From: Nocardia sp. CNY236
Lineage (GTDB): Bacteria > Actinomycetota > Actinomycetes > Mycobacteriales > Mycobacteriaceae
Direction: 5' to 3'
NCBI RefSeq assembly: GCF_000482385.1
Contig: NZ_KI519393.1
Location: forward strand, 28,393-92,392
Length of the DNA: 64,000 nucleotides
The notes under the pieces are model-generated. The model saw only the letters and a program-made list of their open reading frames with translations. It had not been told where the DNA came from and made no database searches. Shown piece by piece: positions 1 through 8,257 of the stretch (position 1 is the first letter of the stretch; each line of letters begins with the position of its first letter). The translations under genes were made by a program, and so were the position numbers.

Positions 1-779
1 GCATTGGCGATCAAGTTGAGCCCGGTCTCGTGCCCGGCGATCAACAACAGAACACACGTCGAGTTCAGCTCCGCACGGGTGAGCTTGTCCCCGGCATCCT
101 CGGCAGCAATCAGCTCGGAGAGCAAATCCTCACCAGGAGCACCGCGCCGCCGCTCGACCAGCTCGTCGAAATAGGAAATCAACTCACTGCCCGCGGGCTG
201 GAACTCGGCCGGGTCGCCAGTGTATTGGGCTCCCATCTCTGCCGACGGGTCGAGGGCGCGGCTGGCCAGCGTCGACCAGACATGCAGTCGGGCTTCGTCC
301 TCGAACGGGATGCCGAGCAGCTCACGGATAATGGTCATCGTGATCGGGTACGCGTAATGATTGACGATATCGAAATCGCGGGCACCGGCACGTTGGTCGA
401 GCAGCGTATCGGCGAGCTCCTCGATCCGGGGCTCCAACCGCTGCACCACACGTGTCGTGAACGCCTTCGACACCAACCGACGCAGCCGAGTGTGGTCCGG
501 CGGATCGATGAACAGAAACATCCGCTGAGTCCGTCTCGAATCGCGCGGAACCTTGTCCGTGCCCTGCAGGACCTCGCTCCGCATCCGCGACAGTGAGCGA
601 TCGACACTCACCCGCGGATCACGCAACACAGCGATGCAATCGGCATAGCGGGCCACCACAACCGCAGGCAGGTGGCTGAGACGGAATGGGCTATCGTGCC
701 GCATCTGCCCGAAGATGGGGTACGGGTCCGGGCGGACAGCCGGATCGATAAGTCGTACGTACTTCGCTAAGGACTGCAT
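1..779 (-). CDS. Cytochrome P450, N-terminal 259 residues (runs off left edge)
   Basis: Reading leftward from an ATG at 779 gives an open frame to the window edge. The product has the P450 N-terminal layout: a helix-C signature PPDHTRLRRLV (H-x-x-x-R, heme propionate contact), and the I-helix oxygen-activation motif AGHET near residue 250, directly before the edge. The heme-binding cysteine loop lies outside the window, so function can be given only as heme monooxygenase. There is no membrane anchor, as in soluble actinobacterial class I P450s that take electrons from a ferredoxin. The substrate cannot be told. No ferredoxin is visible on the side we can see; the next gene on the same strand is a small unknown protein 140 bases upstream. 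Confidence 0.9.
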   Translation of the reverse strand, partial: MQSLAKYVRLIDPAVRPDPYPIFGQMRHDSPFRLSHLPAVVVARYADCIAVLRDPRVSVDRSLSRMRSEVLQGTDKVPRDSRRTQRMFLFIDPPDHTRLRRLVSKAFTTRVVQRLEPRIEELADTLLDQRAGARDFDIVNHYAYPITMTIIRELLGIPFEDEARLHVWSTLASRALDPSAEMGAQYTGDPAEFQPAGSELISYFDELVERRRGAPGEDLLSELIAAEDAGDKLTRAELNSTCVLLLIAGHETGLNLIAN

Positions 780-918
780 CGGCGTTCCTTGCTTACGTCA
801 CCAGGTAGAACAGGTTCGAACCGCGTGTATGGACAAGTGTACGGAACAGCCAAAGCCTACCGCCGACAGGTCGCACTGTCACAGACAGCGTGCTCGATCC
901 GCCGGTGGATACTTCGCT

Positions 919-1263
919 TCATCGCGGTCGTAGGGCATAGGCGGGGACGAGTTGGTCCCGCACGTGCAGATCCGGCCGACCGTCGGCGAATTGAATGCTG
1001 TAGGTCACTCGACCGAGCCAATCTCCGTCCACGGTGGGCAACCAATGGGTCAAGGTACCGGGGCGCTCACCACGCATGATGACGCCAGCGCCGTTCACAT
1101 GGCGTGGAGTCCCCGGGTCACGGATCGAGACCGCGTCCAGCCGTACCCACACCGGCCGCGGCGGGTAGGTCAACGTTCGGTAGTAATGGCCGGTCCTGTT
1201 CGGGTAGACCAACTCCGGTTCCGTGCCCTCGGTCCGCGGCACACCCTCGCTTGTCGAACCCAT
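919..1263 (-). CDS. Conserved hypothetical protein, 114 aa
   Basis: ATG at 1263 opens a 114-residue frame with coding-like composition (high GC in third positions, many aromatic and charged residues). The sequence is soluble, with no signal peptide or membrane segment; it contains an internal tract PPRPVWVRLDAVSIRDPG and ends in arginines. I do not recognise a family. It lies 140 bases upstream of the P450 on the same strand, so the two may be co-transcribed, but the gap is wide enough for a separate promoter. Confidence 0.6.
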   Translation of the reverse strand: MGSTSEGVPRTEGTEPELVYPNRTGHYYRTLTYPPRPVWVRLDAVSIRDPGTPRHVNGAGVIMRGERPGTLTHWLPTVDGDWLGRVTYSIQFADGRPDLHVRDQLVPAYALRPR

Positions 1264-1500
1264 GTTCGAATGTTAGCTGGCATCGTGCCTCGCCGCCACT
1301 AGTCGGCGACACGCCCGAGGCCGCGACCACTGTCGAGTCAGCGAAACAGGCTATATCTCCCGAGATAGCACCGTATCCAGGCTATTCGCCAGGAGTTCGC
1401 CATAGGCTGCGAGCGCTCCGTACGAGAGTGTCGTTTTCGATCGTCGGGGCACGCACGTGCCGTAAAGTTCCAGGCACCGGGGGGTGGACCGGAGGACGAC

Positions 1501-2100
1501 ATGGCCTATCCACCGAGCGGACAACCGCCGAAGGATCCACGATATTCACAACAGCCGATCGACTATCCACCGCCCCCGCTCGATCACCACCCAACCGATC
1601 ACTCCGGGACGGGAAATCCATCGTTGGGATATCCACCGCAATCTCCGCGCAGTGGTACCACCATGATCGTCGGCCTGGTCGTGGTCGTAGCACTGGTGAT
1701 CGCCGGTGCAGCGATCGCCGGCATATTCTTGACCACCCAAGGTCGAGGTCCATTCGCCTCGGACGAGAAAAAGATCGAATTGGCGATTCGTGACTTCTAT
1801 GACGCGCTCGGCACATATGGGTTCCGCTCGGCTATCGAGCAAGTGTGCGCGAGCGAACTCGCCGCGTTCGACATGATGACCGAAGACCAGAAAAGAGAAT
1901 TCGACGACGCTTCGGTCGTGGTCGCCATCGACACGATCGATGACATCACCGTCACCGGGGATACCGCGACCGCGCACGTCGCCGGCACGCTCACCGTCAT
2001 GGCTCCCGGCGAGCAGCCCGACACCGAGACCAACACGACCGAACACCTGAAGAAAGAAAACGGCGAGTGGAAGGTCTGTTCCGCCAGACAGGCAGGCTGA
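1501..2100 (+). CDS. Proline-rich single-pass membrane protein with extracellular NTF2-like domain (Rv0361-like)
   Basis: The 199-residue product begins with about 50 residues rich in Pro, Gln, Tyr and Ser, then has one hydrophobic segment (about residues 56-77, MIVGLVVVVALVIAGAAIAG), then a roughly 120-residue soluble domain with an acidic, alternating pattern. This is the architecture of actinobacterial cell-envelope proteins annotated as Rv0361-family or DUF4878: cytoplasmic disordered tail, one membrane helix, exported NTF2/cystatin-like fold. The ATG at 1501 follows the purine-rich stretch GGAGGACGAC. No enzyme activity can be inferred. The gene is followed by 118 bases and then the iron importer on the same strand. 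Confidence 0.7.
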   Translation: MAYPPSGQPPKDPRYSQQPIDYPPPPLDHHPTDHSGTGNPSLGYPPQSPRSGTTMIVGLVVVVALVIAGAAIAGIFLTTQGRGPFASDEKKIELAIRDFYDALGTYGFRSAIEQVCASELAAFDMMTEDQKREFDDASVVVAIDTIDDITVTGDTATAHVAGTLTVMAPGEQPDTETNTTEHLKKENGEWKVCSARQAG

Positions 2101-2218
2101 CTTCCCCGCCACCCGACTGCCCCGCCACCCGAGAGCCGCGGCCACTGGGCGATGCGACCTCGACCTACCCATCCGGTTCCGAGCTCGATCCGCGGGACCC
2201 TCGATCCGAAGGACACCG

Positions 2219-3238
2219 ATGAAGCCGGTCTGGACATCGATGGCTACCGCCATGACGGTCCTCGCGATCGTGCTCGGCCTCACCTCCTGCGCGAATTCCT
2301 CGAACGACGCGAACACGATCATCGTCTACAACGCGCAACACGAATCGCTCACCCGAGAATGGATCGATGCCTTCACTGCGGAGACCGGCATCGAGGTGAC
2401 CCTGCGGCAAGGCAGCGACACCGCATTGGCCAACCAACTGGTCGCCGAAGGCGCCGCCTCGCCTGCCGACATCTTCCTCACCGAGAACTCTCCCGCCATG
2501 ATGCTGGTGGAGAACGCCGGACTGTTCGCCGATGTGGACCCACGGACCTTGGACCAGGTACCCACACGGTTTCGCCCGTCCACCGGAAAATGGACCGGCA
2601 TTGCCGCCCGGTCGACGGTCCTCGTCTACAACAAAAGCGAAATACCGGCCGATCAACTGCCTGTCTCGCTGCTCGATCTGGCACAACCACAATGGAAGGG
2701 CCGCTGGGGCGCCGGGGTATCGGGCGCGGATTTTCAGGCCATCGTGGCGGGTCTGCTCGCATTGAAGGGCGAAGAAACCACCCGCGCCTGGCTGCAGGGT
2801 ATGAAGGAAAATGCGACCGCCTTCCCGAACAACGTAGCCACCATGAAAGCGGTCGATTCCGGCAGCCCGGAAGCCGGCGTGATCTACCACTACTACTGGT
2901 ACCGCGACCAGGCCAATACCAAGGAGAACAGCGCCGACACCGCACTGCACTACTTCAGGAACCAAGACCCGGGCGCATTCGTCAGTATCTCCGGCGGTGG
3001 CGTGCTCGCGTCGAGCGACAATCAGCCCGCAGCACAGAAATTGTTGGCATTCATCACCGGCATGTCCGGACAGACCGTGCTGCGCGACGGCTCATCGATG
3101 GAGTACCCGGTCGCCAGCACTGTAGCCGCCAACCCGGCACTGGTGCCGCTGGCCGACTTGCAAGCTCCAGCGATCGACCCATCTCGCCTCGACTCGAGGA
3201 AGGTCACACAGCTGATGACCGACGCGGGACTGCTGTAA
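2219..3238 (+). CDS. Iron(III)-type ABC transporter substrate-binding lipoprotein
   Basis: The 339-residue product starts with a lipoprotein signal peptide: charged N-terminus, hydrophobic core MATAMTVLAIVLGL, and a lipobox LTSC with the acylated cysteine near residue 24. The mature part follows the FbpA/AfuA fold of periplasmic-binding-protein family 1: IIVYNAQHESLTREWIDAF at the start, ADIFLTENSPAMM after about 90 residues, and a C-terminal YHYYWYRDQ tract with adjacent tyrosines of the kind that bind Fe(III) in this family. It should capture ferric iron, free or chelated, at the outer face of the membrane and pass it to the permease encoded 2 bases downstream. Related proteins bind thiamine, phosphonate or spermidine, so iron is likely, not certain. 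Confidence 0.85.
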   Translation: MKPVWTSMATAMTVLAIVLGLTSCANSSNDANTIIVYNAQHESLTREWIDAFTAETGIEVTLRQGSDTALANQLVAEGAASPADIFLTENSPAMMLVENAGLFADVDPRTLDQVPTRFRPSTGKWTGIAARSTVLVYNKSEIPADQLPVSLLDLAQPQWKGRWGAGVSGADFQAIVAGLLALKGEETTRAWLQGMKENATAFPNNVATMKAVDSGSPEAGVIYHYYWYRDQANTKENSADTALHYFRNQDPGAFVSISGGGVLASSDNQPAAQKLLAFITGMSGQTVLRDGSSMEYPVASTVAANPALVPLADLQAPAIDPSRLDSRKVTQLMTDAGLL

Positions 3239-3240
3239 TT

Positions 3241-4791
3241 GTGGCACCGAGCACTGTCACCACACCTCCGGTCGGCAGGCCTGGGGCGGTGGTGACCGGT
3301 GTTGCGCTACTGCTGATGGCGGCGACATTCGTACCGCTGGGATACATCGTTTCGACGATCTTTTCCATCGGGATCGATCGAGCGGCAGATCTGGTGTTCC
3401 GGCCGAGAGTCGGTGATTTGCTGCGCAATACGCTCGGCGTGGTCGTGTGCACCGCACCGATCTGCGTGGCGCTGGGGATCGGGCTCGCGTGGGTGGTCGA
3501 ACGCACGGACGTGCCCGGAAAATCCTGGTGGGGCCCACTGTTCGTCGCACCGCTCGCGGTACCCGCGTTCGTCGACAGCTATGCATGGATCAGCCTGTTT
3601 CCGACCATGCACGGACTGTGGGCAGGTGTGCTGATCTCGACGATGTCCTATTTCCCGCTGGCCTACCTACCTGCTGCGGCCACGCTTCGCCGGTTGGACC
3701 CCGCGGTAGAGGAGTCGGCCCGAGCACTGGGCTCCGGACCGGTGGCAGCGTTCATCCGGATCGTGTTGCCGCAGCTGCGGTTGGCCGTCCTCGGCGGCGG
3801 GCTGCTCATTGCACTGCACCTACTGGCCGAGTACGGAGCTTTCGCACTGATCCGATTCGACACATTCACCACGGCTATTTTCGAGCAGTACCAATCCAGT
3901 TTCGCTGGTCCGGCCGGCAGCATGCTGGCCGGCGTACTCGTGCTGTGCTGTTTCGCGCTGCTCGGGGTCGACGCCGGCCTGCGCGGCCGTGGCCGCTATG
4001 CGCGGGTCGGCGGCGGCACACAACGCAGCGCGACCCGAATACGATTGGGTATCGGCGTGTTTCCGGTGCTGGTCGTACTCGCCGGCGTGACCGTCGCGGC
4101 ACTCGGTGTACCGCTGTGGACCATCGGACGCTGGTTGCACATCGGCGGCGCGGCCGTGTGGAATCTCGGCGAGATCGGCCACGCACTGAGGCAGACGCTC
4201 GGACTCGCTACGGTGGCCGCGCTGCTGGCCACCGCATGCGCATTCCCGGTCGCGTGGATCGCGGTACGCTCCGCCAGCGTGTTCGCGCGACTGGTCGAGG
4301 GCGCCAACTACGTCACCAGCGCACTACCGGGGATCGTCATCGCTCTGGCCATGGTGACGGTGACCATTCGATGGGCGCCACCGCTCTACCAAACAGCGAG
4401 CATGGTGATCGCCGCATATGTCCTGCTGTTCCTGCCCCGAGCGCTGGTCGCGGTGCGCGCCGGATTCGCTCAAGTTCCGGTCGGCCTCGAAGAAGCTTCT
4501 CGCTCACTGGGCAAGTCGGCGCTCGCCACATTCTTCCTGGTCACTCTACGGTTGACCGCGCCCGCAGCGGCTGCCGCAGGCGCACTGGTGTTCGTCGCGG
4601 TGGCTACCGAACTGACCGCGACACTCCTGCTCGCGCCACTCGGAACCCGCACTCTGGCCATGCGATTCTGGGCGTTTTCCGGCGAGTTGGACTATGCCGC
4701 CGCCGCACCGTACGCCCTGATCATGATCGTGGTATCGGTGCCGGTGACATATCTGCTGTTCAACCGCTCTCGGGCGGTGGCCGGGGCATGA
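3241..4791 (+). CDS. Iron(III)-type ABC transporter permease, fused two-domain
   Basis: A GTG at 3241, 2 bases after the stop of the binding protein, opens a 516-residue membrane protein. It has two homologous halves, each with about six hydrophobic helices and an EAA loop that touches the ATPase: PAVEESARALGSGPVAAFIRI in the first half and VGLEEASRSLGKSALATFFLV in the second. This is the FbpB/CysTW-type fused permease used by ferric-iron importers. An open frame continues upstream into the binding-protein gene, but protein-like sequence begins only here. The last base quartet ATGA overlaps the ATPase start, so the three genes are almost surely translated from one mRNA. Confidence 0.88.
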   Translation: MAPSTVTTPPVGRPGAVVTGVALLLMAATFVPLGYIVSTIFSIGIDRAADLVFRPRVGDLLRNTLGVVVCTAPICVALGIGLAWVVERTDVPGKSWWGPLFVAPLAVPAFVDSYAWISLFPTMHGLWAGVLISTMSYFPLAYLPAAATLRRLDPAVEESARALGSGPVAAFIRIVLPQLRLAVLGGGLLIALHLLAEYGAFALIRFDTFTTAIFEQYQSSFAGPAGSMLAGVLVLCCFALLGVDAGLRGRGRYARVGGGTQRSATRIRLGIGVFPVLVVLAGVTVAALGVPLWTIGRWLHIGGAAVWNLGEIGHALRQTLGLATVAALLATACAFPVAWIAVRSASVFARLVEGANYVTSALPGIVIALAMVTVTIRWAPPLYQTASMVIAAYVLLFLPRALVAVRAGFAQVPVGLEEASRSLGKSALATFFLVTLRLTAPAAAAAGALVFVAVATELTATLLLAPLGTRTLAMRFWAFSGELDYAAAAPYALIMIVVSVPVTYLLFNRSRAVAGA

Positions 4792-5861
4792 GCCATGTCG
4801 TGATCACAGCTGTATCGAAGACTTTCGGCGACACTCGAGTACTCGACGAGATCAGCCTCGACGTGCCCGACCACAGCGCGACCGCTGTGGTCGGCTCGTC
4901 CGGTTGCGGCAAGACGACGCTGCTACGCATTGTCGCCGGATTCGAATCCCCCGATGCGGGGCGTGTATCGATCGGATCGAACACTGTTGTCGGCGAACAT
5001 ATCTCGATTCCTCCGCAGCGTCGCAATGTCGGCTACGTCGCTCAGGACGGGGCGCTCTTCCCGCATCTGACCGTCGGACAGAACATCGCCTACGGGCTAC
5101 CCCGTCGGAGCCGGCAGCAGGTAAGGACACTATTGGACACGGTCGCACTCGATCCGTCCTACGCCGATCGGCGCCCTCAACAGCTGTCGGGAGGTCAACA
5201 ACAGCGCGTCGCGCTGGCCCGGGCACTGGCCCGCAAACCCTCCGTGATGCTGCTGGACGAACCGTTCAACGCCCTCGACGCCGGCCTGCGTGCCGCGACC
5301 AGAAAAGCAGTGGCCGACACTCTGCGCGCGGCAGGGATGACCAGCATTCTGGTCACTCACGACCAGGAGGAAGCCCTGAGCTTCGCCGAACAGGTCGCGG
5401 TGATGCGCGCGGGACGCTTCACCCAGATCGGCACACCACAGCAAGTCTATGGCGAACCACGGGATTTGTTCACCGCTGGCTTCCTCGGCGAGTGCGTACT
5501 GTTCGACGCCGTGGTCACAGCCGACACGGCCTCGTGCGCACTCGGCGAGGTTCCGGTGCAACACCATGCTCCGACCGGACCGGCGACCCTCATGCTGCGA
5601 CCAGAGCAGTTGGTGGCTCACTCGGTGCCGGATGACGAGCAAGCAACCGGGCGGATTCGTACCGCCGAATTCCGCGGCGCCGATGTCGTGTTGACCATCG
5701 ACATGGACGGCGGGGCCACGGCGGTGCGAGTTCGCCGTCCCAGCGCAGCCGCACCGCCTCCCGGACAGCGAGTGCACCTCGAAGTGCTCGGCTCCGCGGT
5801 GGCGTACCCCACGTCGAATTCGACCCATCCCACCCGGTGGTCTCCACCGCCTCGCGGATGA
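4788..5861 (+). CDS. Iron(III)-type ABC transporter ATP-binding protein
   Basis: The 357-residue protein starts at the ATG at 4788, overlapping the permease stop by four bases (ATGA). It has every nucleotide-binding motif: Walker A GSSGCGKTT near residue 36, signature LSGGQQQRVALARALA, Walker B VMLLDEPFNALD, and the H-loop LVTHDQEE. After the ATPase core (about 235 residues) comes a C-terminal TOBE-type domain beginning around LGEVPVQHHAPTG, as in FbpC/PotA proteins. It would power the import of ferric iron. Together with the two genes upstream it makes a complete importer. A MarR regulator follows 85 bases downstream. Confidence 0.9.
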   Translation: MSHVVITAVSKTFGDTRVLDEISLDVPDHSATAVVGSSGCGKTTLLRIVAGFESPDAGRVSIGSNTVVGEHISIPPQRRNVGYVAQDGALFPHLTVGQNIAYGLPRRSRQQVRTLLDTVALDPSYADRRPQQLSGGQQQRVALARALARKPSVMLLDEPFNALDAGLRAATRKAVADTLRAAGMTSILVTHDQEEALSFAEQVAVMRAGRFTQIGTPQQVYGEPRDLFTAGFLGECVLFDAVVTADTASCALGEVPVQHHAPTGPATLMLRPEQLVAHSVPDDEQATGRIRTAEFRGADVVLTIDMDGGATAVRVRRPSAAAPPPGQRVHLEVLGSAVAYPTSNSTHPTRWSPPPRG

Positions 5862-5909
5862 CCCACATCGCCCAGCCGAGCCGACGGCCGATCCGCGGCC
5901 CGACCGGTT

Positions 5910-5930
5910 GCTCCGCTCCCGATCCGGAGC
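5910..5930. promoter_or_regulatory. Inverted repeat upstream of marR
   Basis: The arms GCTCCG and CGGAGC are perfect complements separated by nine bases, 16 bases before the ATG of the MarR gene. MarR proteins usually bind short palindromes in their own promoter, so this is a candidate autoregulatory operator. It could equally be a weak transcription-stop hairpin for the importer operon; no T-run follows. Confidence 0.3.
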
Positions 5931-5946
5931 ATGGAATGATCGGACC

Positions 5947-6495
5947 ATGTCTCGGCCACGCCCGCTTCCTTTGGACCCGATCGAGGAGGCCCACCGCCAG
6001 TGGGTCGGCCACGGCTGGGGAGATGTCGCCGACGGCATGGCTGCAGTGACCTCGTTGGTACGAGCTCAGCAAATCGTGATGGCCCGAGTCGACGAAGCCC
6101 TGAAACCAACCGGTCTGACATTCTCGCGGTACGAACTGCTCATGCTGCTGAGTTTCAGCAAGACCGGAACACTACCGATGACGAAGGCCAGTGTGCGGCT
6201 ACAAGTGCATCCCACCAGTGTGACCAATACCGTCGACCGACTCGAAGCAGCCGAACTCGTCTCGCGCGTACCCCATCCACGCGATCGTCGCACGACCTTG
6301 ATCGAAATCACCGACGCTGGAAGAAAATTGGTAGCGCAAGCGACCGAAGAACTGAACGCCAAAGTATTCGCGCTCCCGGGACTCCCGCCGGATCGCTTGC
6401 ACACTCTCCTACAGATACTGGCCGAATTCCGGCACGCCGCAGGCGACTTCGAGACCGCGGGGGGTACGGCACGCTGGGCTACGACTGCAGAATGA
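5947..6495 (+). CDS. MarR-family transcriptional regulator
   Basis: The 182-residue protein has the winged-helix pattern of MarR: a dimerisation helix with VTSLVRAQQIVMARVDEAL, then LTFSRYELLMLLSF, a recognition helix MTKASVRLQVHPTSVTNTVDRLE, and the wing VPHPRDRRTTLIEITDAGR. These wing arginines and the DxRxx motif are hallmarks of the family. I chose the ATG at 5947 because the family starts about 30 residues before the first helix; an upstream ATG at 5908 adds only non-conserved residues. It follows the ferric-iron importer on the same strand with 85 bases between, so it may control that operon, or the P450 region; the ligand is unknown. Confidence 0.85.
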   Translation: MSRPRPLPLDPIEEAHRQWVGHGWGDVADGMAAVTSLVRAQQIVMARVDEALKPTGLTFSRYELLMLLSFSKTGTLPMTKASVRLQVHPTSVTNTVDRLEAAELVSRVPHPRDRRTTLIEITDAGRKLVAQATEELNAKVFALPGLPPDRLHTLLQILAEFRHAAGDFETAGGTARWATTAE

Positions 6496-6539
6496 GCCGC
6501 GGAATCTGCGCCCGAACGACTCGGCCGGACACCCCGGCG

Positions 6540-7316
6540 TCAGCGATGGGTGAACTGTGCGGGGCGCTTGTCGATGAAAGCGCTCATGCCTTCTTTCTGG
6601 TCCTCGATCGCGAACAGTGAATGGAACACACGGCGTTCGAACCGCAACCCCTCGGCAAGGGTGGTTTCGAACGCGCGATTCACCGACTCCTTGGCGATCA
6701 TCGCAACTGGCAGAGACATCGACGCTATGGTCTCGGCGATCTCGAGTGCGGTATCGAGCAGGTGCGCCGCGGGCACGAGACGCGAGACCAGCCCGGCTCG
6801 TTCCGCCTCCTCGGCGTCCATGTTTCGACCGGTGAGCACCAGATCCATTGCCTTGGCCTTGCCGATCGCGCGAGTCAAGCGTTGTGAGCCACCGATACCA
6901 GGAATGACGCCCAACTTGATCTCCGGCTGACCGAACGTGGCAGTGTCGGCGGCCACCAAGATGTCGCAGATCATGGCCAGCTCGCAACCACCGCCGAGCG
7001 CATAGCCCGCTACCGCGGCGATGGTGGGCTTGCGGAACTGTGCAAGTCGGTCCCACCGGGCGAAGTAGTCGCTCAGGTACATGTCCATGTACGACTTGGG
7101 CTGCATCTCCTTGATATCGGCGCCCGCACCGAAAGCTCGCTCCGACCCGGTGATCACGACCGCACCGACCTCGTCGTCACGCTCGAGTTCGTCGAGCGCG
7201 GCAATCACGTCATCGAGGACCTGCAGGCTCAGTGCGTTCAGTACCTCGGGGCGGTTCAGTGTGATCCAGCCGACTCGGCCCTTGCGTTCCAGCAGAATCG
7301 TCTCGAACTCGGTCAT
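6540..7316 (-). CDS. Enoyl-CoA hydratase (EchA8-like), last gene of the valine operon
   Basis: The 258-residue crotonase matches short-chain enoyl-CoA hydratases over its whole length: oxyanion-hole segments AFGAGADIKEM and ALGGGCELAMICD, and the two catalytic glutamates in CELAM and FGQPEIKLG, followed by PGIGGSQRLTR. The ATG at 7316 is preceded by GGAGAGG at good spacing; two upstream ATGs lack a ribosome site. It adds water across the double bond of 2-enoyl-CoA thioesters. Lying 44 bases after mmsB in a valine-degradation operon, it is best read as the methacrylyl-CoA hydratase step, although the sequence resembles general EchA8 enzymes of beta-oxidation. Confidence 0.88.
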   Translation of the reverse strand: MTEFETILLERKGRVGWITLNRPEVLNALSLQVLDDVIAALDELERDDEVGAVVITGSERAFGAGADIKEMQPKSYMDMYLSDYFARWDRLAQFRKPTIAAVAGYALGGGCELAMICDILVAADTATFGQPEIKLGVIPGIGGSQRLTRAIGKAKAMDLVLTGRNMDAEEAERAGLVSRLVPAAHLLDTALEIAETIASMSLPVAMIAKESVNRAFETTLAEGLRFERRVFHSLFAIEDQKEGMSAFIDKRPAQFTHR

Positions 7317-7360
7317 GCGGCACCTCTCCATAGGAACGGATGTGGACATCGGTGACGAGG

Positions 7361-8257
7361 TCAGCTGTTCGAACCGAGGCCACCGATTCTGTCACGGATA
7401 TCGGTGATGATGGCCGAGAAGTCGCGCTGTGCATCCGTCTGATTGAACCGGGTGTAGATCTCGGCTGCGAGTTCCCCGAAACGACCATCGATCTGGTTCT
7501 CGCGCAGTGCGTTCGCGGCCAGGACGAGATCCTTGGTCATCAACGCGGTGGTGAAGCCGGGCTGGTAGTCGTTGTTGGCGGGGCTGGTCGGCACTGGTCC
7601 AGGGACCGGGCAATAGTTCGTCAGCGCCCAACTCTGGCCCGAGGCCGTGGAGACCACGTCGAAGAAGGACTCGTGACTCAAGCCCAATTTCTCGCCGAGC
7701 ACCAGCGACTCCGCCAATGCGATCATCGAAATGCCCAGGAGCATGTTGTTGCAGATCTTTGCCGCTTGGCCCACGCCAGCGCCACCGCAATGCACGACCT
7801 TGCCGCCCATCACCTCGAACAGCGGGCGCGCATCGGCGAAATCGTCGGCGCCACCTCCGACCATGAAGGTCAGCGTTCCCGCCACGGCCCCGGCCACGCC
7901 GCCGGAGACCGGGGCGTCCAGCGCACGATGTCCAGCCGTCGTGGCGCGTTCGGCGGCGGTCCTGGCATCGGCTACATCGATGGTCGAACAGTCGATGAAC
8001 AGGGTGCCCGGTGCGGCAACCGGAAGTAGCTCGCCGTACACGTCCAGTACGAGTGTGCCGCTGGGCAACATCGTGATCACGATGTCGGCGGCGGTCTCGG
8101 CAGCCGAATCGACAACTGTCGCGCCATCACGCCGGGCCTGTTCACACGCTGCGGGCACCGGGTCGAAAGCGCGCACATCGTAGCCGGCGCGCACCAAATT
8201 GGCCGCCATCGGTGCGCCCATATTGCCGAGACCGAGGAAGCCGACCGTTGCGCTCAT
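7361..8257 (-). CDS. mmsB: 3-hydroxyisobutyrate dehydrogenase
   Basis: The 298-residue enzyme oxidises 3-hydroxyisobutyrate to methylmalonate semialdehyde with NAD(+). It has the beta-hydroxyacid dehydrogenase motifs in order: Rossmann loop GFLGLGNMGAPMAANL at the N-terminus, the substrate-binding DAPVSGGVAGAVAGTL near residue 120, and the catalytic lysine segment GQAAKICNNMLLG near residue 170 (Lys within AAKICNN). The start ATG at 8257 overlaps the stop of the CoA hydrolase (ATGA), which shows translational coupling. Its substrate is delivered by the hydrolase immediately upstream and its product is used by MmsA at the head of the operon. Confidence 0.94.
   Translation of the reverse strand: MSATVGFLGLGNMGAPMAANLVRAGYDVRAFDPVPAACEQARRDGATVVDSAAETAADIVITMLPSGTLVLDVYGELLPVAAPGTLFIDCSTIDVADARTAAERATTAGHRALDAPVSGGVAGAVAGTLTFMVGGGADDFADARPLFEVMGGKVVHCGGAGVGQAAKICNNMLLGISMIALAESLVLGEKLGLSHESFFDVVSTASGQSWALTNYCPVPGPVPTSPANNDYQPGFTTALMTKDLVLAANALRENQIDGRFGELAAEIYTRFNQTDAQRDFSAIITDIRDRIGGLGSNS

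Noticed and set aside
2152..3240. Long rightward frame continuous with the permease, overlapping the lipoprotein gene
   Set aside because: The sequence is arginine/proline-rich shadow translation; the binding-protein frame has a signal peptide and family motifs. The permease starts at GTG 3241.
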